The position numbers were made by a program, and so were the translations under genes. Source: Ottowia thiooxydans DSM 14619 (GTDB lineage Bacteria; Pseudomonadota; Gammaproteobacteria; Burkholderiales; Burkholderiaceae_C). From it: DNA of 64,000 nucleotides. The notes beneath the pieces were generated by a model. The model did not search any database. It was not told where the DNA came from and saw only the letters and a list, made by a program, of their open reading frames with translations. Location: positions 186,001 through 250,000 of the forward strand of contig NZ_AUGX01000013.1 of the NCBI RefSeq assembly GCF_000422885.1, read 5' to 3'. Below, in pieces: positions 17,263-25,328 of this stretch. Position 1 is the first letter of the stretch. Each line of letters starts with the position of its first letter.

Positions 17263-18904
17263 TGTTGTTTCCTTTTTGTTCCATGTCGCCGGCGTGGCGT
17301 TGCGCCTCTTGGTCGCGCAGTACCCGGCGTAGCACCTTACCCGCCGCGCTTTTGGGCAGAGTCTCGCAAAAAGCGATCTCACGCGGGTATTTGTAGGGTG
17401 CGGTCACTCGCTTGACGTAGGCCTGCAGCTCCGCCGCCAGTTCAGGAGAACCCCGTTCTTCCGCTCGCAGCACCACGAATGCCTTGACGATGGCGCCGCG
17501 CTCCGCGTCGGGCACGCCAATCACTGCTGTCTCCAATACCGCGGGATGTTCCATGAGCGCATTCTCCACTTCCATGGGGCCGATCCGGTAGCCGGAGGAC
17601 TTGATGATGTCGTCGTCTCGGCCAGTGTAGAAAAAATAGCCATCCTTATCACAGTAGCCCAGGTCGCCGGTAATCCAGTAGTCAGCACCGTCCACCTTTG
17701 CAATGCCCTCCTGCGTGCGCATCGGGTCGTCCCAGTAGCCAAGCATGAACTGCGGATTTGGCAGCTTCATGGCTATGCGGCCCACCTCGCCCATCGGCAC
17801 AGGGCTATTGTGCTCGTCCAGCACGTCGAACGTGGTGCCAGGGATCGGCTTGCCCATCGAGCCGGGCTTTACGGGCAGACAGCTGTAGTTCAGGATGGTC
17901 ATCAAGGTCTCCGTTTGCCCGTAACCGTCGAGCAAAGGTACACCGGTGCCGGCACGCCAGCGCTGAATCACCTCAGGGTTGACCGACTCGCCAGCTGATA
18001 CGCACAGGCGCAGCTGGGAAAGATTGTGTGCACCCAGATCGCATTGCAGGAAATGACGGAACTCGGTGGCAGCTGCGCAAAACACCGTGACGCCCAGCTT
18101 GGCCATGTTCTGCAAACGGCTCACCGGATCAAACGCCCCATCATGAATCACTACCGTCGCACCCCGGCTCCAGGGAGCGTAGAGCACACCGGTGCCGGAT
18201 TTCGCCCATCCTGTGTCGGCGGTGCACCAGTTCACATCGCCCGGTGACAGCTCCTGCCAATACGCCGCCGATAGGCGCCACGCGAAAAGCCCACGAGCGG
18301 CATGCGTCACGCCTTTGGGCATGCCGCTGGAGCCCGAGGTGTAGTAGATGATGGCGGGCGCTTCGATGGGTGTGTTGTGGCAGGCGAAGTCGGTGGACTC
18401 GCGGGCCATCTCGTCACCCAACGACAGCCAGCCCGGGGCAGGCTCGGTGCACAGGCGTAATTGCAGGCGTTCACAACCAGTCGCGTACTTGTGCACGTTG
18501 TTCGGCGTGGTCACGGCTGCCACTGCACCGGCATGCTGAATGCGGTAGGCCACATCTTTCTCAGTGAGCATCTCCACACAAGGAACCGGCACAGCGCCGA
18601 GCTTGGCGCAAGCCGTCATCACCATGTGCCACTGCGCAATGCGGGGTAACTGCACCAGCACGCGGTCACCGGCGACCACACCACCACGGCGTAGCACCGA
18701 TGCGATCTGTGCGCTAGCCCGAGCAATATCGGAGAAACGGTAACGGCTCACCGTACCGTCGTCTCGTGACGCGATCAGAGCGAGTCGGTCTTCGCCGGCC
18801 GCGAAATGGTCGACCACATCGCGTCCGAAGTTGAAGTGGGATGGCAGTTCCCAACGGAACTGTTCCACGGTGCGGCGATAGTCGTGCATCGTTGGGATCT
18901 GCAT
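17252..18904 (-). CDS. AMP-forming acyl-CoA synthetase (benzoate/medium-chain acyl-CoA ligase-like)
   Basis: The 550-residue ANL-superfamily enzyme should adenylate a carboxylic acid and pass it to CoA. The P-loop motif Y-Y-T-S-G-S-S-G-M-P-K-G is near residues 185-196, D-G-Y-G-Q-T-E-T near 325, the hinge region Y-F-F-Y-T-G-R-D-D-D-I-I-K-S-S-G-Y near 425, and the C-terminal catalytic lysine in P-K-S-A-A-G-K. The start at 18904 follows AAGGAGA. In the cluster it stands where LvaE (levulinyl-CoA synthetase) stands in lva operons; the real substrate is unknown. Confidence 0.9.
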   Translation of the reverse strand: MQIPTMHDYRRTVEQFRWELPSHFNFGRDVVDHFAAGEDRLALIASRDDGTVSRYRFSDIARASAQIASVLRRGGVVAGDRVLVQLPRIAQWHMVMTACAKLGAVPVPCVEMLTEKDVAYRIQHAGAVAAVTTPNNVHKYATGCERLQLRLCTEPAPGWLSLGDEMARESTDFACHNTPIEAPAIIYYTSGSSGMPKGVTHAARGLFAWRLSAAYWQELSPGDVNWCTADTGWAKSGTGVLYAPWSRGATVVIHDGAFDPVSRLQNMAKLGVTVFCAAATEFRHFLQCDLGAHNLSQLRLCVSAGESVNPEVIQRWRAGTGVPLLDGYGQTETLMTILNYSCLPVKPGSMGKPIPGTTFDVLDEHNSPVPMGEVGRIAMKLPNPQFMLGYWDDPMRTQEGIAKVDGADYWITGDLGYCDKDGYFFYTGRDDDIIKSSGYRIGPMEVENALMEHPAVLETAVIGVPDAERGAIVKAFVVLRAEERGSPELAAELQAYVKRVTAPYKYPREIAFCETLPKSAAGKVLRRVLRDQEAQRHAGDMEQKGNNSGR

Positions 18905-18932
18905 GGGGTCTCCTTGTGTTCGGGGCGTTAGT

Positions 18933-20153
18933 TCAGACAACGCCGTCGCGTTCCATTTCTGCGATCGATTCGCCGTCGTATCCCAGAGATGCCAGGACCT
19001 GCGAGGTGTGCTGGCCCAGCAGTGGGGGCGGTAGGCGGTGTTCAGCGGGCGTGCCGGAGAACTTCACCGGGAAGCCCAGTTGCGGGATGATGCCCTCTAC
19101 CGGGTGTTCGCATTCGTAGAGCAATTGCCTGGCCCGTGCTTGCGGATGGTCGAATGCCTCTGCAATGCCATTCACCGGTGCGGCCGGGATATCAGCCCGT
19201 GCGAGACGATCTACCCAGTGTGCCAACGGCAGGGACGCGAAGAGTGCCGACAGTTCGCGGAATTGCTCGGCGGCGGCCGCTCCCTGAGGCCATTGGTCGG
19301 TCTTCCATTCGGGCCGAGCCACCATCTCGCACAGGCGCTCCCAGAAATGGGCTTCGATGATGCCCAGCGACAGGTGGCGGCCGTCGCCGCAACGGTAGAC
19401 GTTGTAGCAAGGCGCGGACCCAATGAAGGGGCGTTCCCCCCCCCTTGGCTCGATGCCGGCAAACAGGGTATCAGCGCCGTGATACGCCAACCAGGTCATC
19501 ACGCCATCGAACATCGACACATCGACGTACTGCCCTTCTCCTGTGCCTTGGCGCGCGAGCAAGGCGGCGAGGATGCCGTAGACAGCCATTAACGAACCAC
19601 CACCCACATCGGCGATCGAGAGCCCCGGCACAATAGGCCCAGTCTCGGGCGTGCCGAACAGTTGCAATGCACCCGAAAGCGCCATGTAGTTTAGGTCGTG
19701 GCCGGAGGCCTCGCGCAGCGGACCAGTTTGCCCGAAGCCGGAGATCGCGCATACGACAAGACGTGGGTTGACCGCGTGCAACTTTTCGTAGCTCAGGCCC
19801 AGGCGGTCCATTACCCCGGGCCGGAAGCCTTCCACCACGACGTCGGCCTCGCGCACCAGGCGGAGAAACACCTCGCGTCCCGCAGCCGATTTGAGGTTGA
19901 GAGTCATGCTGCGCTTGTTGCGGTTCAGCAGGAGGAACGAGCCAGATTCCTTGCGGGCGATGGGCTCGAAGCTGCGGTTGTAATCGCCAATGCCGGGCTG
20001 CTCGATCTTGAGTACGTCGGCACCCAGGTCGGCCATCAGCATGGTGCATGTGGCACCGGGCAGAAGTCGTGTGAGATCGAGCACCTTGGTGCCCTGTAAT
20101 GCGTGCCTTTTCTTAGAGGTGCTAGAAGGTGTGGCGTTCGGTTCGGAACTCAT
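18933..20153 (-). CDS. CaiB/BaiF family III CoA-transferase
   Basis: The 406-residue protein has the class III CoA-transferase layout: K-V-L-D-L-T-R-L-L-P-G near residue 24-34, A-D-L-G-A-D-V-L-K-I-E-Q-P (family mark of the first Rossmann part), N-R-N-K-R-S-M-T-L-N-L and the S-G-H-D-L-N-Y motif near residue 145 carrying the catalytic Asp. It moves CoA between carboxylic acids and is an alternative way to activate the substrate. Its ATG overlaps the SDR stop (ATGA), and it is followed after 28 bp by the ligase. Confidence 0.9.
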   Translation of the reverse strand: MSSEPNATPSSTSKKRHALQGTKVLDLTRLLPGATCTMLMADLGADVLKIEQPGIGDYNRSFEPIARKESGSFLLLNRNKRSMTLNLKSAAGREVFLRLVREADVVVEGFRPGVMDRLGLSYEKLHAVNPRLVVCAISGFGQTGPLREASGHDLNYMALSGALQLFGTPETGPIVPGLSIADVGGGSLMAVYGILAALLARQGTGEGQYVDVSMFDGVMTWLAYHGADTLFAGIEPRGGERPFIGSAPCYNVYRCGDGRHLSLGIIEAHFWERLCEMVARPEWKTDQWPQGAAAAEQFRELSALFASLPLAHWVDRLARADIPAAPVNGIAEAFDHPQARARQLLYECEHPVEGIIPQLGFPVKFSGTPAEHRLPPPLLGQHTSQVLASLGYDGESIAEMERDGVV

Positions 20154-20911
20154 GCAGCGCTCCATCCGCCGTCGACCATCAGGCTGTGGCCCGTCACATA
20201 GGAGGCGCCCGGTGAAGCGAGAAACAAGGCGGCTCCTGCGACTTCTGATACTTCACCAAACCGACCCATAGGCGTTCGCGCCAGCAGGCGTGGCGCGATG
20301 TGTGGGTGCGCCGTCATGCCAGCAGTCAGCGCTGTGCGAATGAAGCCATAGCCGATCGCGTTCACCCGAATACCTTTGTCCGCCCAGTCGAGCGCCAACG
20401 CGCGTGTGAGTTGTTCGACACCGCCTTTGCTGGCGCAGTAGGGCACCTGGCGGCGCAGGCCAGTCTGTCCTGCGACAGAGGAGATGTTGATGATGTTCCC
20501 GCGGCCCGAAGGTAACATCAACGCTCCCAAATGTTTGCAGGAAAAGAAGCATCCGTCCAGATTGGTCTTTAGCACTTCGTGCCACTGCGCACTCTCGGTG
20601 GACTCCATCGAGGCGTAATGAGGATCGATGCCGGCGTTGTTGACCAGCACGTCCAGTCCGCCCCATAGAGACTGCAACTGTGCAGCGACGGATTGCACCG
20701 ATGCTTCCGACGCAACATCCATTGCCAGGCCGACTGCTTCGGCGCTCAGATCACGGGCCAGCCGCGAGGCAGTGACGCCGTCGCGGCCGGTGATGCAAAC
20801 GCGCGCGCCATGGGTCGCAAACGCCTGCGCGATCGCCAGACCAATGCCTCGTGTGCTGCCGGTGACAATCACACGCAACCCCTTTACGGAAAACAGGTCG
20901 CTGGCGCTCAT
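20150..20911 (-). CDS. Short-chain dehydrogenase/reductase
   Basis: The 253-residue classical SDR shows T-G-S-T-R-G-I-G (17-24), N-N-A-G near 90, N-I-S-S-V near 143, Y-C-A-S-K (Tyr/Lys) near 157-161 and S-L-M-V-D-G-G at the C-terminus. It oxidises or reduces a hydroxyacyl or ketoacyl group; in an lva-like setting it would be the LvaD counterpart reducing a 4-ketoacyl-CoA. It overlaps both neighbours by 4 bp (ATGA), so the genes are translationally coupled. Confidence 0.88.
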   Translation of the reverse strand: MSASDLFSVKGLRVIVTGSTRGIGLAIAQAFATHGARVCITGRDGVTASRLARDLSAEAVGLAMDVASEASVQSVAAQLQSLWGGLDVLVNNAGIDPHYASMESTESAQWHEVLKTNLDGCFFSCKHLGALMLPSGRGNIINISSVAGQTGLRRQVPYCASKGGVEQLTRALALDWADKGIRVNAIGYGFIRTALTAGMTAHPHIAPRLLARTPMGRFGEVSEVAGAALFLASPGASYVTGHSLMVDGGWSAA

Positions 20912-22104
20912 GCCTTCTCCTGCTTGTCCGCGCGCAGCAACTTACGTCCCATGGACCAGCGGTGCACTTCTGAAGGACCGTCGTAGATGCGAAACGCGCG
21001 CACCTCACGGAAGATCTGCACGACGATAGTGTCGGCGGTGAGCCCTAGTCCACCCAGAATCTGTACGCAGCGGTCCGCCACACGATAGACCGCTTCCGAG
21101 ACCATTACTTTTGCGCGGCTGGATACAAAGCCACCCGAATCGCCTTGGTCCAGCGTCCACGCCGCGTGACGTGTGACCAACCGTGACATGTGCAGATCCA
21201 TATCGTTATCCGAGATCTGGTAGGACACGCCTTCGTGGTGCCCAATGGCCGAGCCGAACGCTTGCCGAGTACGTGCGTGGGCCTTGGCAATGTCCTGCGC
21301 GCGTTCGGCCGCGCCGAGCCAGCGCATGCAGTGCGTTAGGCGTGCGGGCGCCAGTCGCACTTGGGCGTACCGAAAGCCCTGGCCAATCTCGCCGAGTACA
21401 TCATTCGCCGTGACCTCGAGGTTCTCAATGGCTACCTCGGCATGGCCCTCGGTGAACGACGAATCCAGAGAATCCAGCAAACGCGTGATGTGCACCGCTG
21501 GATTGGGCAGCGACACCATGAACATGGTGGCACCCCGGTCTTCACCTCGTATCAGGGTACGCGCCATCAGGATCATGAAGCCGGCGTGGGGTGCACCGGT
21601 TATGAGCCACTTACGGCCATTCACGACGAAGCGCTGACCGTCGCCTTCTGCTGTGGTGGCGAGCAGCGATGGGTCGGAACCGGCGCCGGGCGGTGGCTCG
21701 GTCATAGCGAAGCAAGAGCGTTGTTCGGCCTGCGCCAGCGGTCGCAGGAAACGCTCTTTTTGCACCTCGGAGGCCACTTTCTCCAGCAGGTGCATATTGC
21801 CTTCGTCGGGTGCGGCGCAATGCAACGCAATGGGGCCCAGCGGCGAATAGCCCGCCGCCTCGAACACCATCGCACGCTGCTGGTGCGTGAGCGCCAGACC
21901 GCCGTATTCTCGGGACACATGCGGTGAGAGGATGCCCGCTTCGCGTGCCAGTGTGTTGAGTTCTCGCCGCAGCGAATCGGTGGGGCCGTGTGCGCCGTTG
22001 CGCGAGTCTTTTTCGTAGGGGATGACTTTCTCAAGAACGAAGGCACGCACTTTCGCGGCAAGGGCCTCGTCTTCGAGCGACGGTGTTGAAGCGTGGGGGA
22101 ACAT
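20908..22104 (-). CDS. Acyl-CoA dehydrogenase, ACAD10/11-like (LvaC-type)
   Basis: The 398-residue flavoprotein has A-M-T-E-P-P-P-G-A-G-S-D (about 138-149), N-G-R-K-W-L-I-T-G-A near 170 and the C-terminal I-Y-D-G-P-S-E-V-H-R-W-S, the ending typical of ACAD10/ACAD11-like dehydrogenases. These are found next to, or in animals fused to, an APH-like kinase, exactly as here. In the Lva pathway the counterpart removes phosphate from 4-phosphoacyl-CoA and yields the 3-hydroxyacyl-CoA. It sits directly (1 bp) after the kinase gene and overlaps the SDR by 4 bp. Confidence 0.88.
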   Translation of the reverse strand: MFPHASTPSLEDEALAAKVRAFVLEKVIPYEKDSRNGAHGPTDSLRRELNTLAREAGILSPHVSREYGGLALTHQQRAMVFEAAGYSPLGPIALHCAAPDEGNMHLLEKVASEVQKERFLRPLAQAEQRSCFAMTEPPPGAGSDPSLLATTAEGDGQRFVVNGRKWLITGAPHAGFMILMARTLIRGEDRGATMFMVSLPNPAVHITRLLDSLDSSFTEGHAEVAIENLEVTANDVLGEIGQGFRYAQVRLAPARLTHCMRWLGAAERAQDIAKAHARTRQAFGSAIGHHEGVSYQISDNDMDLHMSRLVTRHAAWTLDQGDSGGFVSSRAKVMVSEAVYRVADRCVQILGGLGLTADTIVVQIFREVRAFRIYDGPSEVHRWSMGRKLLRADKQEKA

Positions 22105-23172
22105 TCAGTACCTTTCCTGGGCCAGACAATGTTGTGAGAAATCAATGAGCAAGGGAACCAGCGCGGCGAAACTCCGGGCGCGTGGACCATCAGGTGCGTC
22201 GACCGTAGCGCGCCGGTACAGTTGCTGAAACACCACCACCAGCTTGAACAGCGCGAGTACGCGGTAGTAGGAAAAGTGGGAAATCGACAATCCTGTGCTC
22301 ACGGCGTATTGCTGGAGTACCTCTGCGCGGCGCGCGAAGCCGGGGGCAGCGGTGGGCATTTGCGCCAGGGCGTGCATCGCGGGGTGGTCGTCGGGCTCGG
22401 TCCAGTAGCTCAGCAAGGTGGCCAGATCGAACAATGGGTCGCCCAGGGTGCCCATGTCCCAGTCGATCAAGGCTACTGGCGACAAGGTGGTGGGATGCAA
22501 GATCAAGTTGTCAAGCTTGAAGTCGGAGTGCAACAGACTGGTGCGCTCGGGCGTCGGTGGCGGCCGCTGAAGCCATTCGGCCACCCGGCGTAACGGCAGG
22601 GGCATGCCACCGTCAAACGCGGCTGCTGCACGCAGCGTCCAATTGCGCGCTTGGCGTGCCACCATGCCTTCGGGGCGGCCTAGTGTCTGTAGGCCCATCT
22701 CACCTGGATCGAGCGCATGCAATCGCACCAGTGTGCGAACCAGATTCTGCGTCAACTCCTGCGCGGCTTGCGCGGGTTGACACAAGCCCGGTGGCAGCGC
22801 TTCGCGCAGCACCGTTCCTGCGCGGTATTCGATTAGCACAAAAGGCGCGCCGAGTACGGCAGCATCCGCGCAGTGAAGGAGGGCGCGCGGCGCCAGCGGG
22901 AAGTGAGGATGGAGGCCACTCAGCACGCGGTACTCGCGCGCCATGTCGTTAGCGCCTACCGGCACCGGGCCGCTTGGCGGTCGACGCAACACATATGCCT
23001 GCCCATCCACCTGCACGAGGAAGTTCCAGTTGCCCAGCCCACCTGAGAACTGGCGAGGCGGATGTGCTTGCCAGTCCAGATCATGCCCCCTGGTTTCGAG
23101 GTAGCGGTGCAAGGACGGCCAGTCCTGGGCCTGCGTATGCTCCTTGAACAATGCGCTAACCTCAACGCCCAT
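22105..23172 (-). CDS. APH-like phosphotransferase (ACAD10/LvaA-type acyl-CoA kinase)
   Basis: The 355-residue protein has the aminoglycoside-phosphotransferase/choline-kinase fold: a nucleotide loop S-G-G-L-G-N-W-N-F (43-51), the lysine-like strand Y-V-L-R-R, the catalytic loop H215-S-D217-F-K-L-D-N222 and the metal motif I-D237-W-D. Members beside acyl-CoA dehydrogenases phosphorylate 4-hydroxyacyl-CoAs rather than antibiotics. The start at 23172 overlaps the DctP-like gene end by 11 bp; an in-frame ATG 24 bp upstream is less likely. No LvaB-like helper gene is seen next to it. Confidence 0.87.
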   Translation of the reverse strand: MGVEVSALFKEHTQAQDWPSLHRYLETRGHDLDWQAHPPRQFSGGLGNWNFLVQVDGQAYVLRRPPSGPVPVGANDMAREYRVLSGLHPHFPLAPRALLHCADAAVLGAPFVLIEYRAGTVLREALPPGLCQPAQAAQELTQNLVRTLVRLHALDPGEMGLQTLGRPEGMVARQARNWTLRAAAAFDGGMPLPLRRVAEWLQRPPPTPERTSLLHSDFKLDNLILHPTTLSPVALIDWDMGTLGDPLFDLATLLSYWTEPDDHPAMHALAQMPTAAPGFARRAEVLQQYAVSTGLSISHFSYYRVLALFKLVVVFQQLYRRATVDAPDGPRARSFAALVPLLIDFSQHCLAQERY

Positions 23173-24064
23173 TTGCGATGACCTCCAGCTGTGCATAGGC
23201 TTCGGAATGGCGAGCCTTCAGTGCCTGGCGCAGCGCCTGCGTGCGTTCGCGCCAGTGCGCGGTGTCGTCGATCGTCCGCACCTCGGCGCCGCGTTCCACA
23301 GCCTGCTTCAACGCTAGCGCATCGTCTGTCTGCATCTGTCCCCAGGCTTCGGTGACGTGGCACTGCGCGGCCCGTTCGAGTTCTGCTCGTACCGCGGCGG
23401 GCAGTGCTGCAAGCCAATCGGTGCGGCAGAGAAAAAAGTAGGTGATGAACATCAGGCCAGGTACCCAGGTGGCGAAGGGGGCCTGATCACCGAGCTGGGT
23501 TTGCCAGGCACCGGGCGAGGTGAACACGTGGTCGAGTTTTTGGCCGGTGAATGCGTTGGGAATCTCCGGAATCGGCATGACGACCGGCTCGGCTCCGAGT
23601 TCGCGCATGAGCGACTGGTACATGCCCGAGCCCGCAACGCGCACGCGTTGGCCCTGGAGCTGCGCGAGGTCGCTGATAGGAGCTCGGGCCGACGCGAACA
23701 ATTGGTCAGCACCGCGCATCACGGCTAGGGTGCGGATGCCTGCGCGCGCGGTATGGCTGTCCACCCACTCCACCAAGGCCTGGGCACGTCCTGGCACTTG
23801 CCATTGCTTATCGCCAGGCCCAAAGGGTTCGTGCAAAACCGACAGCGGCGAGGCGAGCATCTCGAGATGCGACGCATTCACCCACACCCCATCCACCTCG
23901 CCAAGGGCCAGCGATGCCATGCTGCGTGCGCCAGCAAAACGATCGCCGTCTAGCAGCAGTTCGCAGTAGATCCCTGCATCGGACAAGCGCTGCGCTAGTG
24001 AACGGAAATGGAAAACTCGGGGGTGTGCAGACGGAATGTCCGCAGCCATAGAAATGGAGATCAT
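23162..24064 (-). CDS. DctP-like TRAP-type binding protein lacking a signal peptide
   Basis: The 300-residue protein resembles TRAP C4-dicarboxylate receptors (DctP family): A-A-D-I-P-S-A-H-P at the N-terminus, [10 protein letters not shown] near 50, and the [16 protein letters not shown] segment near 133-148 with Arg for carboxylate binding. It begins straight into mature-like sequence with no hydrophobic leader, and no DctQ/DctM permease is nearby. It may be cytoplasmic, or the real start may be upstream with an unusual codon, although the region upstream is promoter-like. First gene of the minus-strand operon. Confidence 0.8.
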   Translation of the reverse strand: MISISMAADIPSAHPRVFHFRSLAQRLSDAGIYCELLLDGDRFAGARSMASLALGEVDGVWVNASHLEMLASPLSVLHEPFGPGDKQWQVPGRAQALVEWVDSHTARAGIRTLAVMRGADQLFASARAPISDLAQLQGQRVRVAGSGMYQSLMRELGAEPVVMPIPEIPNAFTGQKLDHVFTSPGAWQTQLGDQAPFATWVPGLMFITYFFLCRTDWLAALPAAVRAELERAAQCHVTEAWGQMQTDDALALKQAVERGAEVRTIDDTAHWRERTQALRQALKARHSEAYAQLEVIANGR

Positions 24065-24077
24065 GTGTTTTTTGAAT

Positions 24078-24092
24078 TAATGTCTGACATTA
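24078..24092. promoter_or_regulatory. Operator palindrome, site 1 (GntR/FCD type)
   Basis: TAATGTC-T-GACATTA is a perfect 15-bp palindrome 14 bp upstream of the DctP-like gene start (minus strand). Its TGTC-N-GACA core is typical of FCD-type GntR regulators, one of which ends this operon. Site 2 is nearly identical. Confidence 0.75.
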
Positions 24093-24200
24093 TGGCGAGA
24101 TTCTTAGATTGAAGTAACCCGCCGAAGTCGAAATTTTTCATTTACGTCAATCAAAATAAGGGTATCCACCTATTTGACTTTGCTAGGCAAGGTTAAATCA

Positions 24201-24215
24201 TAATGTCGGACATTA
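24201..24215. promoter_or_regulatory. Operator palindrome, site 2 (GntR/FCD type)
   Basis: TAATGTC-G-GACATTA differs from site 1 only at the central base and extends to 17 bp (24200-24216). It lies 15 bp before the Bug gene ATG, just upstream of its AAAGGAG ribosome site, so a bound repressor would block transcription of the + strand gene. The two sites are 123 bp centre to centre. Confidence 0.75.
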
Positions 24216-24230
24216 TTAAAGGAGACAACA

Positions 24231-25223
24231 ATGCGCGTCAGATCATTGGGAAAGCTGGTGGCCTCACTGGCACTGGCGCTGTTCGGTTTGCAGGGCCATG
24301 CGAACGAACCGACGTGGCCGACCAAGCCGGTGCGGTTGGTCGTGCCCTACAGTGCGGGCAGCACGGCCGACATGGTGGGTCGCATCTTGGTTGAGCGGCT
24401 CGGCATGCGCTTCAAGCAGCCCTTCGTGATCGACAACCGTCCTGGCGGCGGTGGCGAAGTCGGCACGCTGCATGTGGCTCGCTCCGCTCCTGATGGGTAT
24501 ACGCTGCTGCTCACGACAGGTGGGCCGCTGGTGATCAGTCCGTCGCTGAAGAAGGACCTTGGCTACGACATCGTCAAGGATTTCACGCCCATTGCGGACC
24601 TGGCTTGGATTCCGGTGGTGCTGGTGAGCCATCCTTCGTTCCCGGCTCAGACCTTGCCAGAGTTGATTGCGGAACTGCGTAAACGCCCCGGCCACTACGC
24701 TTACGCGTCCAGCGGCGTGGGTAGTTACGCCCACATTGCGATGGAGATGTTCAAACAGTCCCTCGGCGTGTCTGTTAACCATGTGCCTTATCGAGGCCCG
24801 AGTCAGGCGGAGGCTGACCTTGTGGGTGGGCAGGTGTCGCTAATGTTGACCGGCATTTCCACCGCTAACGCCTTTCTCCAGGCCAACCGGCTGCGCGCGT
24901 TTGGCGTGAGTTCGCGCGAGCGCTCCCGTTTCACCCCCAACATCCCTACGCTGATGGAGCAAGGCGTGAAAGAGCTCTCCGATTACGAGGTGACCTCGCG
25001 TACGGTGCTTCTGGCGCCTGTAGGCACGCCTCGGAACGTCGTGACCGAGATCAACGCGGAAATTAACCGCGCATTGGCCTCCGCTGAGTTCCAGGAGCAA
25101 CTGCACTCGAAGAACTTGCTGTCATACCCGTCGACACAACCCGCCAAAGTGGCTGAGCGGTTGCTGAGCGAGCGCAACACTTGGGCGAAGGTGATCAAGA
25201 CTGCGGGCATTCAGATGGAGTGA
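24231..25223 (+). CDS. Bug-type TTT periplasmic substrate-binding protein
   Basis: The 330-residue protein has a signal peptide (R-V-R-S-L-G-K, hydrophobic run, cleavage after G-H-A) and the Bug signature W-P-T-K-P-V-R-L-V-V-P-Y-S-A-G-S-T-A-D, with D-N-R-P-G-G-G-G and A-P-D-G-Y-T-L-L near 65-90. It is divergent from the CoA-ligase/kinase cluster and shares its two-operator promoter, so it probably collects that cluster's substrate. AAAGGAG precedes the ATG. No TctAB permease is present in the window. Confidence 0.9.
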   Translation: MRVRSLGKLVASLALALFGLQGHANEPTWPTKPVRLVVPYSAGSTADMVGRILVERLGMRFKQPFVIDNRPGGGGEVGTLHVARSAPDGYTLLLTTGGPLVISPSLKKDLGYDIVKDFTPIADLAWIPVVLVSHPSFPAQTLPELIAELRKRPGHYAYASSGVGSYAHIAMEMFKQSLGVSVNHVPYRGPSQAEADLVGGQVSLMLTGISTANAFLQANRLRAFGVSSRERSRFTPNIPTLMEQGVKELSDYEVTSRTVLLAPVGTPRNVVTEINAEINRALASAEFQEQLHSKNLLSYPSTQPAKVAERLLSERNTWAKVIKTAGIQME

Positions 25224-25328
25224 AACCGGTCGCTTCGACCATGGCGCGCTTCAAGAATCAGATTTTGCTGACAAGCGATCACGGCGCTATCTGCTTTCAA
25301 TTGAGGAATGTCGCGCTAAAGTGCGTTG

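Noticed and set aside
22105-23172. Antibiotic (aminoglycoside) resistance kinase
   Set aside because: It has the APH fold, but its place in an acyl-CoA operon next to an ACAD10-like dehydrogenase fits an acyl-CoA kinase.
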